Notes: generated by a model not told the origin, from the sequence alone. DNA of 64,000 nt from Vibrio cyclitrophicus (GCF_024347435.1 NZ_AP025481.1:434001-498000); one strand, 5' to 3'; numbered from the stretch's first letter, positions 48,968 through 58,447 are shown. Made by a program: numbers and translations.

Positions 48968-50746
48968 ATGGATGCACATCGTTCTACCTACACTGAATCA
49001 GCACTACGTGATGCGACTGTCGTCATGGCACCGGAAAGGCTAGGTGCAATGCACCAAACACGCATCAGCTTCGTTAGAACTCTGATTCGTAAAATGGCGC
49101 AGCAAGAATGGAAAGTGACGAAACATGAGTGGCAATTAGACGCTCGAGGTTTTGGTCACGTTATCTATAAGCTATCGACGACAAACCATGTCTATCATTT
49201 GGTTGTTTTTTGCGATGAAATTGCAGACGACGAACGAAATGACCGTGTAATTGCTGAAAAGTGGGACGTAACGTTTGCGCTTGTTCTTGGTGATGTTGAT
49301 GTCACCCTACTTGAAAGACTTCGTGCCAATGTACCGCTTCAAGAAGCGGGACGTAATCCTAACAATGTGCTTGTTTTAGCGCGTGCAAATAAAAGTGTGC
49401 GTGTGTTTGAACATATCGTTAGTCACTTGGCTAAAGGTGTTCAACCAACACCCAAAGAACTGGCTGAAGTGGGCTACATCCTACGAACTACTGCAGTTTA
49501 CGGTAATGGCAAATTTGGCATTGCTGACTTTAAAATCTTAGAGAAAAATGAAGATTTCAATCAGTCGTTTAGCGCTCAAATGTGTGCGGTGTATATGCTG
49601 CGAGAGTTCAGCCTAGATTGGGTTCATTATCTAGCAGAGCAACAAGGTGGCGAACAAGCGATTTCTTTACATCGTGGATTACAACGCTACCTAGGCGTTG
49701 GTAATGCGACAGGTTTAGGCATGGCGCCATACCTGATTAACCACCCAAGTATTGTCGATCAGTGGATGACGACCCGTGAGCATGCATTAGCTGAAGTGTT
49801 AGCGAGTCAGACTGATACGGCGTTGATCGAGCCACTACGTACATTAGTTAAAAAAGCGATTTGTCATTTAGAACAAGTTGTTACCATCAATGAAACACAG
49901 CAAGAGCTGAACAAAGCCGCTGTTGATGATTTGAAGGAAACAGAGCAATCGCTAGAAACGTCTGTCAGCCAGTGTGATACATGGTCGCAGTTAGTCGAGC
50001 AATCTAAGCAAATGAGTATGGAAGCCCAAGAAATCCTTATCTCATGTTTGATGGAATTGTACCCAGAATTAGTGGACGCCCATCAAGAGCAAATGAATTG
50101 CAGCGAAACACTGTCGCTTCCTAGCGGCAAAAAGATTCAAGACCTTCTTGTTGTACTAGAAGAAAAGTACCGTTGGGCGATCACGACCGACTTTACTAAA
50201 GCAGAAAACAACTACTGGTTCTGGTATCGCTCTCAAGACAAAGAAGAGCCAAGACTCGGTGTTAGAGGCGAAGAGCTAGGTGAGGAGCGTGAACTGCCGT
50301 TGGATATTGGCCGTCAAGCTTATCGTTTGTACCATGCTTTATTGCAATTCGCGCCAGAGCTTTCATTGGCTGAATTCCTTGTTAAACAGCCGCAGCATCG
50401 TGCAATTGCGCGCCGTGTGTGGACGCTGGGTAACAAAGCGATGGGTGACATTCAAATGAATGTGCTTCACCAAGATTCACCCCCAATGCACTTGTTGCGC
50501 TGTAAGCTTGCGATGTTTGGTGCAACAAAATTTGATCCTCGCTCAGATCGCTGGGTACGAGTGACGTTTTTCCAAGGTGCGCCACTGCTTGATGAGATTC
50601 ATCAGGACGAATGGGTGTTCCCTGTATTACCAAGTGAAGCTGAACTGTCTGTTTCTCAAAATGTTTCAATTCACAGCACATCTACTCACGGCACACTAAC
50701 TCACAGTACAAATGCGAAAGGCCAACATGGAGGTAAATCGTTATGA
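48968..50746 (+). CDS. Uncharacterised cytoplasmic protein coupled to a DUF3726 gene
   Basis: About 592 aa from ATG 48968 (MDAHRSTYTESALRD) with AAGGTGG 8 nt upstream; an upstream ATG at 48896 would give 616 aa. No membrane segment or signal. It looks mainly alpha-helical, with recognisable blocks (VYHLVVFCDEIADDERNDRVIAEKWDV, NPNNVLVLARANKSVRVFEHIV, YGNGKFGIADF, YWFWYRSQDKEEPRLG). The last 27 residues are a low-complexity His/Ser/Thr tail. I do not recognise the family. Its last codons overlap the DUF3726 start by 4 nt (ATGA), implying coupled translation and a joint role. Confidence 0.8.
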   Translation: MDAHRSTYTESALRDATVVMAPERLGAMHQTRISFVRTLIRKMAQQEWKVTKHEWQLDARGFGHVIYKLSTTNHVYHLVVFCDEIADDERNDRVIAEKWDVTFALVLGDVDVTLLERLRANVPLQEAGRNPNNVLVLARANKSVRVFEHIVSHLAKGVQPTPKELAEVGYILRTTAVYGNGKFGIADFKILEKNEDFNQSFSAQMCAVYMLREFSLDWVHYLAEQQGGEQAISLHRGLQRYLGVGNATGLGMAPYLINHPSIVDQWMTTREHALAEVLASQTDTALIEPLRTLVKKAICHLEQVVTINETQQELNKAAVDDLKETEQSLETSVSQCDTWSQLVEQSKQMSMEAQEILISCLMELYPELVDAHQEQMNCSETLSLPSGKKIQDLLVVLEEKYRWAITTDFTKAENNYWFWYRSQDKEEPRLGVRGEELGEERELPLDIGRQAYRLYHALLQFAPELSLAEFLVKQPQHRAIARRVWTLGNKAMGDIQMNVLHQDSPPMHLLRCKLAMFGATKFDPRSDRWVRVTFFQGAPLLDEIHQDEWVFPVLPSEAELSVSQNVSIHSTSTHGTLTHSTNAKGQHGGKSL

Positions 50747-51480
50747 TCGTTTCTCACAATGAACTGGTAGCGGCCGTCAATAAAGCCTTTTTAGGCATGC
50801 GTCGTACATGTGGTGAAGCTGATGTGATAGCGAACATGGTGGCAGATTTACAAATGGTCGGTTTGGATGGTGTTCGTCATTTTAACAGTGCGAGCAACTT
50901 CATCGGGCTAGAGGACGACCGCCCTGTAGATATTCAACTGCGCAGTGATAATACGGTTGAAGTCGACCTGCACAAGGCTAGTTTGGCTTGTCATCTTCCT
51001 GTGATTATGGACTATTCGATTGAAAAAATGGTTGGTAAGAAGACGCTGAAAATTGAGCTAAATAACTGCCACAACCGTTGGTTAGCGTACAGCGAGCTTG
51101 TAAAACTGGCTGCGAAAGGTATCGCGTGCATGGCACGTTGGGATAACGGCTCTAGCCCTAAGAGCACTTTGTATGTGCTTAATCGTGGTTGCGTTGCTCC
51201 AGAACTGTTTTTATCAGATTTGCCACTGACATCGTACGAACATATCCACAATATGACCATCGAACTTTCCGTCCAGGATTTCGATATTGAACGTTTGTCA
51301 GATGGCTACCCCACACACATTGAATCAGAAGCGCTTTTTAAAACTCAAGAGAAAGCGTGGAACGATGGCATTGAGGTTGATGATGGGGAGTGGGCGGCAC
51401 TGAAAGAGACCGCTACCGCAATCCTAGTTCAGAGCAGCGAACGCTCGACTCAAGGTGCAGGTGAACTGACGGCTTCGTAG
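50743..51480 (+). CDS. DUF3726 family protein
   Basis: 245 aa, soluble. MIVSHNELVAAVNKAFLGMRRTCGEADVIANMVADLQMVGLDGVRHF matches the N-terminal DUF3726 pattern I recall; the function is not known to me. The helix GEADVIANMVADLQMVGLDGVRHFN loosely recalls the malate/lactate (Ldh2-type) dehydrogenase N-terminus, where S/G-x-R/H-H-x-S is typical, so a distant dehydrogenase-like relation is conceivable. Translation is coupled to the upstream unknown gene. A strong terminator follows 90 nt downstream. Confidence 0.78.
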   Translation: MIVSHNELVAAVNKAFLGMRRTCGEADVIANMVADLQMVGLDGVRHFNSASNFIGLEDDRPVDIQLRSDNTVEVDLHKASLACHLPVIMDYSIEKMVGKKTLKIELNNCHNRWLAYSELVKLAAKGIACMARWDNGSSPKSTLYVLNRGCVAPELFLSDLPLTSYEHIHNMTIELSVQDFDIERLSDGYPTHIESEALFKTQEKAWNDGIEVDDGEWAALKETATAILVQSSERSTQGAGELTAS

Positions 51481-51569
51481 TCGCTAGATTTATTAGGTTC
51501 ATTAGAACTAACAGGTTCGATAGATTAACGGCAAATAAGCGAGTTAGTTTATCAACACAGATAAAACCA

Positions 51570-51607
51570 AAGAGCTTAACGAATCCTCACCTCGTTAAGC
51601 TCTTTTT
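51570..51607 (+). terminator. Intrinsic terminator
   Basis: AAGAGCTTAACGA (51570-51582) pairs with TCGTTAAGCTCTT around a 9-10 nt loop, followed by TTTATTT. It ends the transporter/unknown/DUF3726 unit before the hydrolase gene. Confidence 0.88.
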
Positions 51608-51865
51608 ATTTGCCTCACGCTTTGGGTCTGCTTTACCTCATTCTTTTGATCTCTCGCTGGATCTACCTATTCTAAATTGACTGTTTTGACATACGTTGTT
51701 ACCCGTTGAGAGGTAATTGAACAATTAAACGAAGCACTTTCACATTCATGTTAAACAAACGGTTTCATTTACAAGCCACTATGCGTATCTTGCTAACTAG
51801 GGCCCCAAAGGGCACCGTTTTTATTCGTACCGATGACTTTAGAATCAGATAAAAAGGAATGAAGC
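51608..51865. other. Promoter-bearing intergenic region before the alpha/beta hydrolase
   Basis: No gene seen. Together with the terminator just upstream it implies that the hydrolase gene has its own promoter. AAAAAGGAATG before 51866 contains its ribosome binding site. Confidence 0.45.
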
Positions 51866-53158
51866 GTGCAAGCTAACTTTATTGATGGAACCACCCTGTA
51901 TCGTCAGCACTCTTTTGAGTTGCCACTTGACTATCAAGCTAAAGATGGACAACAGATCCAAGTCTTCGCACGTGAGCTAGTTGATCTCGCTAAAGATTCG
52001 CAAGAACTGCCGTGGCTTATCTACTTTCAGGGCGGTCCAGGCTTTCCATCTCCACGAGTGAGCGGTCAATCAGGTTGGCTAAAGCGTGCATTACAAAACT
52101 ATCGTGTTCTGCTTCTGGACCAACGTGGTACAGGCAACAGCACGGTTATCAGCCATGAAACGTTGGCCCATCTGTCTCCAGAGCAACAAGTTGAGTACTT
52201 AACGCATTTCAGAGCCGACAATATCGTTCGTGACGCTGAAGCGATTCGTGAACAGTTTGGTATTAAACAATGGTCGACAATTGGTCAAAGCTTTGGTGGC
52301 TTCTGTACACTGAGCTATTTGTCGCTGTTCCCACAGAGCTTGCAGCGTTGTTATGTGACGGGCGGCATTCCTTCTATTGAACGCGAAGCTGACGATGTTT
52401 ATCGTGCGACTTACAAGCGTGTAGAAGACAAAAACAGAGCCTTTTTTGCTCAGTTCCCACAAGCTCAAGCTATGTGTCGTGAAATCTCTGATTACTTGCT
52501 TAGCAATGATGTGAGGCTGCCAAACGGTCAGGTGTTTACCGTTGAACAGTTCCAGTTGATCGGTATTAATCTAGGTGGCGGCGAAGCAAACCTTCCTATG
52601 TACTTCACACTGGAGAGTGCGTTTGTTGAAGTGAACGGAAATAAGCAGCTGAGCTACAGCTTCTTAAATCAAATGCAGCAAGAGCAGGGCTACCTGACGA
52701 ATCCAATCTACGCGATTTTGCATGAATCTATTTACTGCCAAGGTGCAGCGTCTAACTGGTCTGCACACCGAGTACGCGAGCAGTACCCACACTTTAACTA
52801 CCAATCAGGTGGTGAGTTCTGGTTTACCGGAGAAATGGTGTACCCATGGATGTTCGACCAACTAGAAACGCTGAAACCATTACGTGAAGCGGCAAACATG
52901 TTGGCCGAGAAGTCGGACTGGGGCACTTTGTACAACGCAGAGCAGCTGAGTAAGAATACCGTTCCAATGGCATGCGCAGTTTACGCTGACGACATGTACG
53001 TGGAGCTGGATTACAGCCGTGAAACGCTTGCCAACATTCCAAACTCGAAAGCGTGGATTACCAACGAGTATGAGCACAATGGTTTGAGAGTGGATGGTGA
53101 ACGAATTGTCGATAAGCTAATGATGATGGTTGAAGCATTAGAAAATTTGCCAAAATAA
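51866..53158 (+). CDS. Proline iminopeptidase-like alpha/beta hydrolase (S33)
   Basis: 430 aa beginning with GTG at 51866 (MQANFIDGTTLYRQHSFELPLDYQ). Motifs of large S33 prolyl aminopeptidases: LIYFQGGPGFPSPR (oxyanion HGGPG variant), VLLLDQRGTGNST, and the nucleophile elbow GQSFGGFCTL; C-terminal CAVYADDMYVELDYS gives the Asp and NEYEHNGLR the His region. It removes an N-terminal proline or imino acid from peptides in the cytoplasm. Located after the M19/BCCT cluster, with its own promoter and terminator. Confidence 0.88.
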   Translation: MQANFIDGTTLYRQHSFELPLDYQAKDGQQIQVFARELVDLAKDSQELPWLIYFQGGPGFPSPRVSGQSGWLKRALQNYRVLLLDQRGTGNSTVISHETLAHLSPEQQVEYLTHFRADNIVRDAEAIREQFGIKQWSTIGQSFGGFCTLSYLSLFPQSLQRCYVTGGIPSIEREADDVYRATYKRVEDKNRAFFAQFPQAQAMCREISDYLLSNDVRLPNGQVFTVEQFQLIGINLGGGEANLPMYFTLESAFVEVNGNKQLSYSFLNQMQQEQGYLTNPIYAILHESIYCQGAASNWSAHRVREQYPHFNYQSGGEFWFTGEMVYPWMFDQLETLKPLREAANMLAEKSDWGTLYNAEQLSKNTVPMACAVYADDMYVELDYSRETLANIPNSKAWITNEYEHNGLRVDGERIVDKLMMMVEALENLPK

Positions 53159-53227
53159 TCAAATTATTAGCGTAGATTATCTACGTTAGAAGCTCTTACG
53201 TTAGAGACAATATACGTCAAAAACAAG

Positions 53228-53257
53228 AAAACGCTGCATCCGTGCAGCGTTTTTTTT
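53228..53257 (+). terminator. Intrinsic terminator
   Basis: AAACGCTGCA pairs with TGCAGCGTTT (stem of 10 bp around TCCG), followed by TTTTTTT. It ends the hydrolase gene. Confidence 0.93.
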
Positions 53258-53310
53258 ATGTCATCGAACTATTCGATTTAAGGAACTAGGAGGGGTAGCC
53301 CTTGAAGCCA

Positions 53311-53493
53311 TTAAGGTTGGATGACGATATCTTGATTTTCAGTGGTCGATAAGCTGGCGCGGTTCTGTTCGATAAGTTGAGCTGCATAAGAAGGAGTCAC
53401 AGCTTGAATTTCGCCTTTTGAACGTATCGTCAATGCTTCCCACGCATGATCACGATATTTGCCTGTTTGTGTATATTCAATAAGTACTCTCAT
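53311..53493 (-). CDS. Small conserved-looking protein, unknown
   Basis: 60 aa (MRVLIEYTQTGKYRDHAWEALTIRSKGEIQAV...), soluble, no cysteines, no signal. AGAAGA precedes the ATG. The sequence has normal codon composition and a balanced residue mix, so I consider it a real small gene, but without family recognition. Confidence 0.5.
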   Translation of the reverse strand: MRVLIEYTQTGKYRDHAWEALTIRSKGEIQAVTPSYAAQLIEQNRASLSTTENQDIVIQP

Positions 53494-53648
53494 GATTCTT
53501 CTATCCGGTGTGTGGTTAACGTGCTACTAACATTAGCGACTTTGTTTTGGTTGCACACCTGTTAATTATGAAACATAAGATTAACTAAATGAGGTGAAGT
53601 GCCGCTTGAAAATAAGACTAACTTACACATATAACAAACGATGAACAT

Positions 53649-53676
53649 AAAAAAACGCTGCACAATGGCAGCGTTA
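53649..53676 (-). terminator. Intrinsic terminator of the 75 aa gene
   Basis: AACGCTGC/GGCAGCGTT hairpin (53654-53675). On the minus strand it is followed by TTTTTTATG. It lies 25 nt after the stop of the gene at 53701. Confidence 0.85.
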
Positions 53677-53700
53677 AAGTTGAGATATGTTGGAGATTGC

Positions 53701-53928
53701 TTAGCTGTTTTCTAAGCCAACAATCTTGCGTGCAGACATCACCGCACTATCCAAGTCTGTCAATCTACCAGCACTCGCTGGACCAAGAACTGATGAATAC
53801 AAAGCCAACTGTTTCTCAAATGATAAATCTAATTGGTTATATAGATTTTGGCGGATTTGAGCGTGTTGCTGTGGCTTTGCGCTCGACAGGCCTTCCAACG
53901 TATCGTAAATGAGTGTAGTTGTGTCCAT
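53701..53928 (-). CDS. Small helical protein, unknown
   Basis: 75 aa (MDTTTLIYDTLEGLSSAKPQQHAQIRQNLYNQLDLSFEKQLALYSS...). TAAGGAC lies before the ATG and a strong terminator follows, supporting a real monocistronic gene. Mostly alpha-helical, no signal peptide. Function not known. Confidence 0.68.
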   Translation of the reverse strand: MDTTTLIYDTLEGLSSAKPQQHAQIRQNLYNQLDLSFEKQLALYSSVLGPASAGRLTDLDSAVMSARKIVGLENS

Positions 53929-54091
53929 ATCTGTCCTTAGTACATCTTTATAAAATTTTGTATATTATGCACTTGGTATCATCTTTGTTCTGCGAGATTG
54001 ATCGCATTATGTGCAGCTCTGCTCAATTGTGTAACCAGATGGTTGCGATTGTGTTGTCTTTAAACGGTTTCGTTGTGACGGTCACATAGAA

Positions 54092-54117
54092 GAAAGGAGG
54101 CTCGCTCGCCTCCTTTC
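54092..54117 (-). terminator. Terminator after ccoP fusion gene
   Basis: GAAAGGAGGC pairs with GCCTCCTTTC around TCGCTC. On the minus strand it is followed by TTCTTC. Located about 70 nt after the end of the pentaheme gene. Confidence 0.72.
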
Positions 54118-54189
54118 GATTTGGTAAACAGTGATAAAAATCACATTTGTCGCGTTGCTTTTGGGGCTAATCGACTAAGTACACAGCTT

Positions 54190-56346
54190 CTATTTTATGT
54201 TGATCGTATTGTCTCTACGGTCATACATATCTGGGGTGGTATGCAAGCCGCCCGCATAACCTGCTGCTTCTAGTGTTTCTCTTACCTCTCGAACGTGCTC
54301 AGCCGTGACGGGATCGTTTCTATCCCCAAGGTTAGAGCGTACAAAGGTAATTAACTCAGCCAAACGTTGATCCGACAACACATCTTCAAAACTTGCCATT
54401 GGCATGAAGTTTCGGTCTTTGTCGAGATAGGTGGGTTGTAAACCTCTCACCGTCACGGCAATGGTATTGAATGGGTCGCTGTGCATGATAATGCCGTTAT
54501 TCAACAGAGTAGGGGCGATAGGGGCGCGACCTTTACCATCGTCACCATGACACGCTCCGCAGGTTTGACGATACGTGGTGTAGATTTCACTGCCATACGC
54601 GGCTTCATCAAACCCTTTAGGCTGTAACTGAACTGCGCCACTGGCAATGGTGTTGTTGATGTCACCACTGAGTAGGTAATAGGACATCGACTCGATATCT
54701 TCACGCGTCATCAAACTCAGGCTGTTTTTCACTACGTCAGCCATCCCTGCAAAAGCGGTGCCTTTGTCAGAGTGACCTGTGTGTAGGAAATCGGTGAGTG
54801 TTGCTTCATCCCAACCATCGATATAAAGCTCGTTGGCTGTGATATCTGGCGCATTCCAACCGTCAATCAAGTTACCTTGGAAAATACGTTCAGGTATCAG
54901 AGCTTGAGCAATGTTTCGTGGTGTGTGGCACTCAGAGCAGTGGCCAAGACCAGTGACCCAATATTTCCCTTGTTGCCATTTATCAACGTTGTCTACTTTG
55001 TCTTTTAACTCTTCAGGTACTTGATAATCAACGGGATCGGTATCCATGAACACAATGTTCCAACCAAGCAAACCTAAGCGAATGTTCGATGGAAACATCA
55101 TGCTGTTGTCATCATTACGTCGTGGTACGGCGGTGATTGACTGCATGTATTCCCACAAATCCACCATATCTTGGTCGGTCAGATATTGATATGAGGTGTA
55201 AGGCATAGCAGGGTATAGATAGCCCTCCTTACCCTTGCCAGCGACTAACGCGGCTCGAAAGTCTTCAAAGTTGTATGTTCCAATCCCTTCTGTTGTGTGT
55301 GGGGTAATGTTGGTTGAGTACACAGTACCAAAAGGGGTAACGAATGGTAGGCCGCCAGCAAAAGGTTCGCCACCTTCCGCACTATGACAAGCCACACAGT
55401 CACCGGCGTACGCTAGGTATTCGCCGCGCTCAACAGATGAAGCTTTCAAACTCGCGAGCCTTTGTTGTTCCACCTTACCAGCGTGACGAATATAAGCCCC
55501 AAGAGCGAGTATTTCATTTTCGGTAAGCTGCTTATCAAACGCTGGCATTACGTTGTTCAAACCGTGATTTATGGTGTGCTGAATTTCTTCAATGCTTCCG
55601 CCGTGTAGCCAGATATCGTCAGAAAGATCCGGTACACCTATTAACGGGTTTGCAACTGAACCATCGGCGTGACAAGACGAGCAGTATTTCGTGAATAAGG
55701 TTTTACCGAGTTCGACTTTAATCTCGGGCACATCAGTATGACGTTGATTGAGAGACGCTAGATAGTACGACATCTTAGCCACTTCATCAGGACGTACTAT
55801 TTCGCTCCAACCTGGCATTGCACCGTTTCGACCTTTGACGATGGAATGAATAATGGCTTCGTCGCTGCCGCCATATAACCATTCTTGATCTATTAGGTTA
55901 GGGAAATGCTTTTGCCCTTGAGCATTATCTCGATGGCAGGCTGCACAATGAGTTTGGAACAAGATCTGACCACTGTTAACGATCTCTGGTACTGCAGATA
56001 ATCCTTCTAAAGTGGTTTCACTGGTTTGAGAGAATTGTTCATTCAGGCTGGTGGTCGGCGAGCTTAGCTTATCGTCGCTTTGTTTCCAATCGACTAACCC
56101 TTCCCATTCGCCAAGACCAGGGTAAAGTACCAAATAACCCGCAGACAATAGAAATGCCACTGCATAACTGACAAACAGTAATTTGGGTGGAGGTGCATCT
56201 TTCTCTTCTATGCCATCAAAGGTGCCAAGGGTGTGGTCGTGATCGGCTTTGTGATTGCTACGCCAATATTTAACAACAACGGACACCATAAGAGCGAAAA
56301 AAATTAAGGTTAAAATTACCGCCCATAGATTCCAAAATGTGCTCAT
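54190..56346 (-). CDS. ccoP: CcoP fused to a triheme cytochrome (pentaheme cbb3 subunit)
   Basis: 718 aa, over twice the length of ordinary CcoP. Two N-terminal membrane helices (LWAVILTLIFFALMVSVVV; LLFVSYAVAFLLSAGYLVLY), then the CcoP dihemic part with CAACH (134-138) and CSSCH (222-226), then a second unit like the cytochrome subunit of alcohol or gluconate dehydrogenases with CVACH (317-321), CSECH (470-474) and CGACH (596-600). The third to fifth hemes would sit in the periplasm next to the oxidase, giving a direct electron entry point. The start overlaps ccoO by 4 nt. No ccoQ is present. Confidence 0.92.
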   Translation of the reverse strand: MSTFWNLWAVILTLIFFALMVSVVVKYWRSNHKADHDHTLGTFDGIEEKDAPPPKLLFVSYAVAFLLSAGYLVLYPGLGEWEGLVDWKQSDDKLSSPTTSLNEQFSQTSETTLEGLSAVPEIVNSGQILFQTHCAACHRDNAQGQKHFPNLIDQEWLYGGSDEAIIHSIVKGRNGAMPGWSEIVRPDEVAKMSYYLASLNQRHTDVPEIKVELGKTLFTKYCSSCHADGSVANPLIGVPDLSDDIWLHGGSIEEIQHTINHGLNNVMPAFDKQLTENEILALGAYIRHAGKVEQQRLASLKASSVERGEYLAYAGDCVACHSAEGGEPFAGGLPFVTPFGTVYSTNITPHTTEGIGTYNFEDFRAALVAGKGKEGYLYPAMPYTSYQYLTDQDMVDLWEYMQSITAVPRRNDDNSMMFPSNIRLGLLGWNIVFMDTDPVDYQVPEELKDKVDNVDKWQQGKYWVTGLGHCSECHTPRNIAQALIPERIFQGNLIDGWNAPDITANELYIDGWDEATLTDFLHTGHSDKGTAFAGMADVVKNSLSLMTREDIESMSYYLLSGDINNTIASGAVQLQPKGFDEAAYGSEIYTTYRQTCGACHGDDGKGRAPIAPTLLNNGIIMHSDPFNTIAVTVRGLQPTYLDKDRNFMPMASFEDVLSDQRLAELITFVRSNLGDRNDPVTAEHVREVRETLEAAGYAGGLHTTPDMYDRRDNTINIK

Positions 56347-56957
56347 TGTGATAACTCCTGTGACGTATCTTTACCAAGGCTTTGTAAGTAGCGAATCAAA
56401 GCTTCACCTTTGGTTTTGCCTCTTACTTGCAATCGGGCGTCACCAATTTCTTGATCGGTATAAGGCACACCTAAGGTACGTAACACTTCCATTTTGGCGC
56501 TAATATCGTCGCCAGTGAGAGTCTGCTCAAACAACCATGGGTAAGACGGCATGATAGATGTCGGTACAACTTGTCGAGGGTTGATTAGGTGAATAACATG
56601 CCATTGGTCAGAATACTTTCTGCCTAAGTTGGTTAAGTCGGGACCCGTACGTTTGGAACCCCACAAGTTAGGAAACTCATAGATATCGTCTGCTTCTTTA
56701 TTCGGACGACCATTACGTTTCACTTCTGGTTCTAGAGGGCGAACCATCTGAGTGTGACATACATGACAGCCTTCACTGATATAGATGTCTCGTCCTACTA
56801 ATTCGATAGGTGTCAGCGGCATCGCTAAGCTGTCTTTCGCAATATCGTCTCCACGGACAATGCTTGGCACTACCCAGACCAGTAAAGAGAAAGAAGCGAC
56901 AATAACGGTAGTCAAAATTAAAATGATTATTGAATGTGTAAAGTCTTTACTCATCAT
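56343..56957 (-). CDS. ccoO: cbb3-type cytochrome c oxidase subunit II
   Basis: 204 aa. One N-terminal helix (SIIILILTTVIVASFSLLVWVVP) anchors a periplasmic monoheme domain with GCHVCHTQMVRP and DLTNLGRKYSDQWHVIHLINPR. The GTKRTGPDLTN-type CcoO signature is present (WGSKRTGPDLTNLG). It passes electrons from CcoP to CcoN. Immediately follows ccoN. Confidence 0.94.
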   Translation of the reverse strand: MMSKDFTHSIIILILTTVIVASFSLLVWVVPSIVRGDDIAKDSLAMPLTPIELVGRDIYISEGCHVCHTQMVRPLEPEVKRNGRPNKEADDIYEFPNLWGSKRTGPDLTNLGRKYSDQWHVIHLINPRQVVPTSIMPSYPWLFEQTLTGDDISAKMEVLRTLGVPYTDQEIGDARLQVRGKTKGEALIRYLQSLGKDTSQELSQ

Positions 56958-58382
56958 TTAAGCCCCCTCATTGACGGCATGTTTAGCGTCATGTGCGACT
57001 GGCATACGAACCGTTTTAAACAAATTAAATGCCATAAGGAATAAACCCAGAACAAACAATGCACCACCAAAGAATCGTAAGAACAACCAAGGTGCTTTAA
57101 AGTCCATAGCTTCAACAAAGCTATAAATTAGCTCTCCATTTTCATTTTGAGCGAGCCACATATAGCCCTCACCGATACCCGCGACCCAAAGCGCTATGGC
57201 ATAGATGGCGACACCTGCATGAGCGAGCCAGAAGTGCCATTTAATCAGTCGTCGTGACCAAAGATCGGTTTGGCCCCATAAGCGTGGGATGAAGTAGTAA
57301 AAAACCGCAATCCCTGACATTCCAACCCATCCAAGTGCAGCAGAATGTACGTGACCGATGATCCATTCGGTGTTGTGTGCCACCATGTTGAACCAGCGAA
57401 TGGCAAGTAGAGGACCTTCGAACGTCGCCAAACAGTAGTAAAGAATTGCTGAGAAAAAGAATAATAGAATGTAGTCGGACTTCAACTTTTCTTTGTTTTG
57501 CAGCAGGGTCATTGCGCTATTGAAAGCACCGGCCCAAGAAGGGAGCCACAGGATCAATGACATCACGATGCCGATGTTCTGAATCCAGATGGGAACGGAC
57601 GAGTAAACTAGATGGTGCGTTCCGGCCCACGTATAAAAGCCGACCAAGCCCCAGAAATGGATCACAGACAAACGGTACGAGTAGATAGGGCGTTCTGCGG
57701 CCTTGGGGATGAAGTAGTAATTCATTCCAATCACACCGGCTGTTAGCAAGAAACCGACGGCGTTATGTCCCCACCACCATTGAACTATTGCATCTTGAGC
57801 TCCTGCAAACACAGAGTAGGACTTCATGGCCGAGACTGGCATCGCGAGATTGTTCACGATGAAGATCATTGCGACAACAATAATGAAAGCGGCGAAGAAC
57901 CAGTTAGCCACGAAGATATGACTCACTTTACGCTTAGCAAGGGTGCCAAAGAACAGTACCGCATAGAGCACCCAAACCAACACAATCAATAAGTCGATTG
58001 GCCATTCAAGCTCCGCATATTCTTTTGAACTGGTGTGGCCGGCAGGCAAGGAGATTACAGCGAGTAACAAAATGAATTGCCAGCCCCAAAATACCATCCA
58101 TGACAGGCTTTTATTGAACAGATCGCAATGACCAGTTCGCTGGGCAATATAAAGTGATGTCCCCATTAGAATGTTGACTACAAACCCATAGATTACACCT
58201 GAGGTATGAAGAGGGCGAAGACGACCAAATTGAAAATATTGAGAGTCGAAATTTAACACTGGCCAATACAGTTGCGCGGCGAGAATTACGCCGATGATCA
58301 TGCCTACAATAGCCCAGACTAAGGAGGCGATAATAAAGCATTTCACTACCTTGATACTGTATTGCGTTGTCACGTTTTCCAT
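56958..58382 (-). CDS. ccoN: cbb3-type cytochrome c oxidase subunit I
   Basis: 474 aa, twelve predicted helices. Heme and copper ligands are visible: RLRPLHTSGVIYGFVVN, WWWGHNAVGFLLTAGVIGMNYYFIPK, WAGTHHLVYS (Cu-B histidines), NTEWIIGHVHSAALGW. It belongs to the oxygen-reducing cbb3 type. Assembly genes ccoGHIS are not adjacent, so maturation presumably uses those of a main cbb3 operon elsewhere. The set is likely an accessory oxidase. Confidence 0.94.
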   Translation of the reverse strand: MENVTTQYSIKVVKCFIIASLVWAIVGMIIGVILAAQLYWPVLNFDSQYFQFGRLRPLHTSGVIYGFVVNILMGTSLYIAQRTGHCDLFNKSLSWMVFWGWQFILLLAVISLPAGHTSSKEYAELEWPIDLLIVLVWVLYAVLFFGTLAKRKVSHIFVANWFFAAFIIVVAMIFIVNNLAMPVSAMKSYSVFAGAQDAIVQWWWGHNAVGFLLTAGVIGMNYYFIPKAAERPIYSYRLSVIHFWGLVGFYTWAGTHHLVYSSVPIWIQNIGIVMSLILWLPSWAGAFNSAMTLLQNKEKLKSDYILLFFFSAILYYCLATFEGPLLAIRWFNMVAHNTEWIIGHVHSAALGWVGMSGIAVFYYFIPRLWGQTDLWSRRLIKWHFWLAHAGVAIYAIALWVAGIGEGYMWLAQNENGELIYSFVEAMDFKAPWLFLRFFGGALFVLGLFLMAFNLFKTVRMPVAHDAKHAVNEGA

Positions 58383-58447
58383 AACAAGGCTCCTTGCCTA
58401 AAATTTTAAATCGTCTATTTATTATTTTATTGCCGGTCCGCACATCT

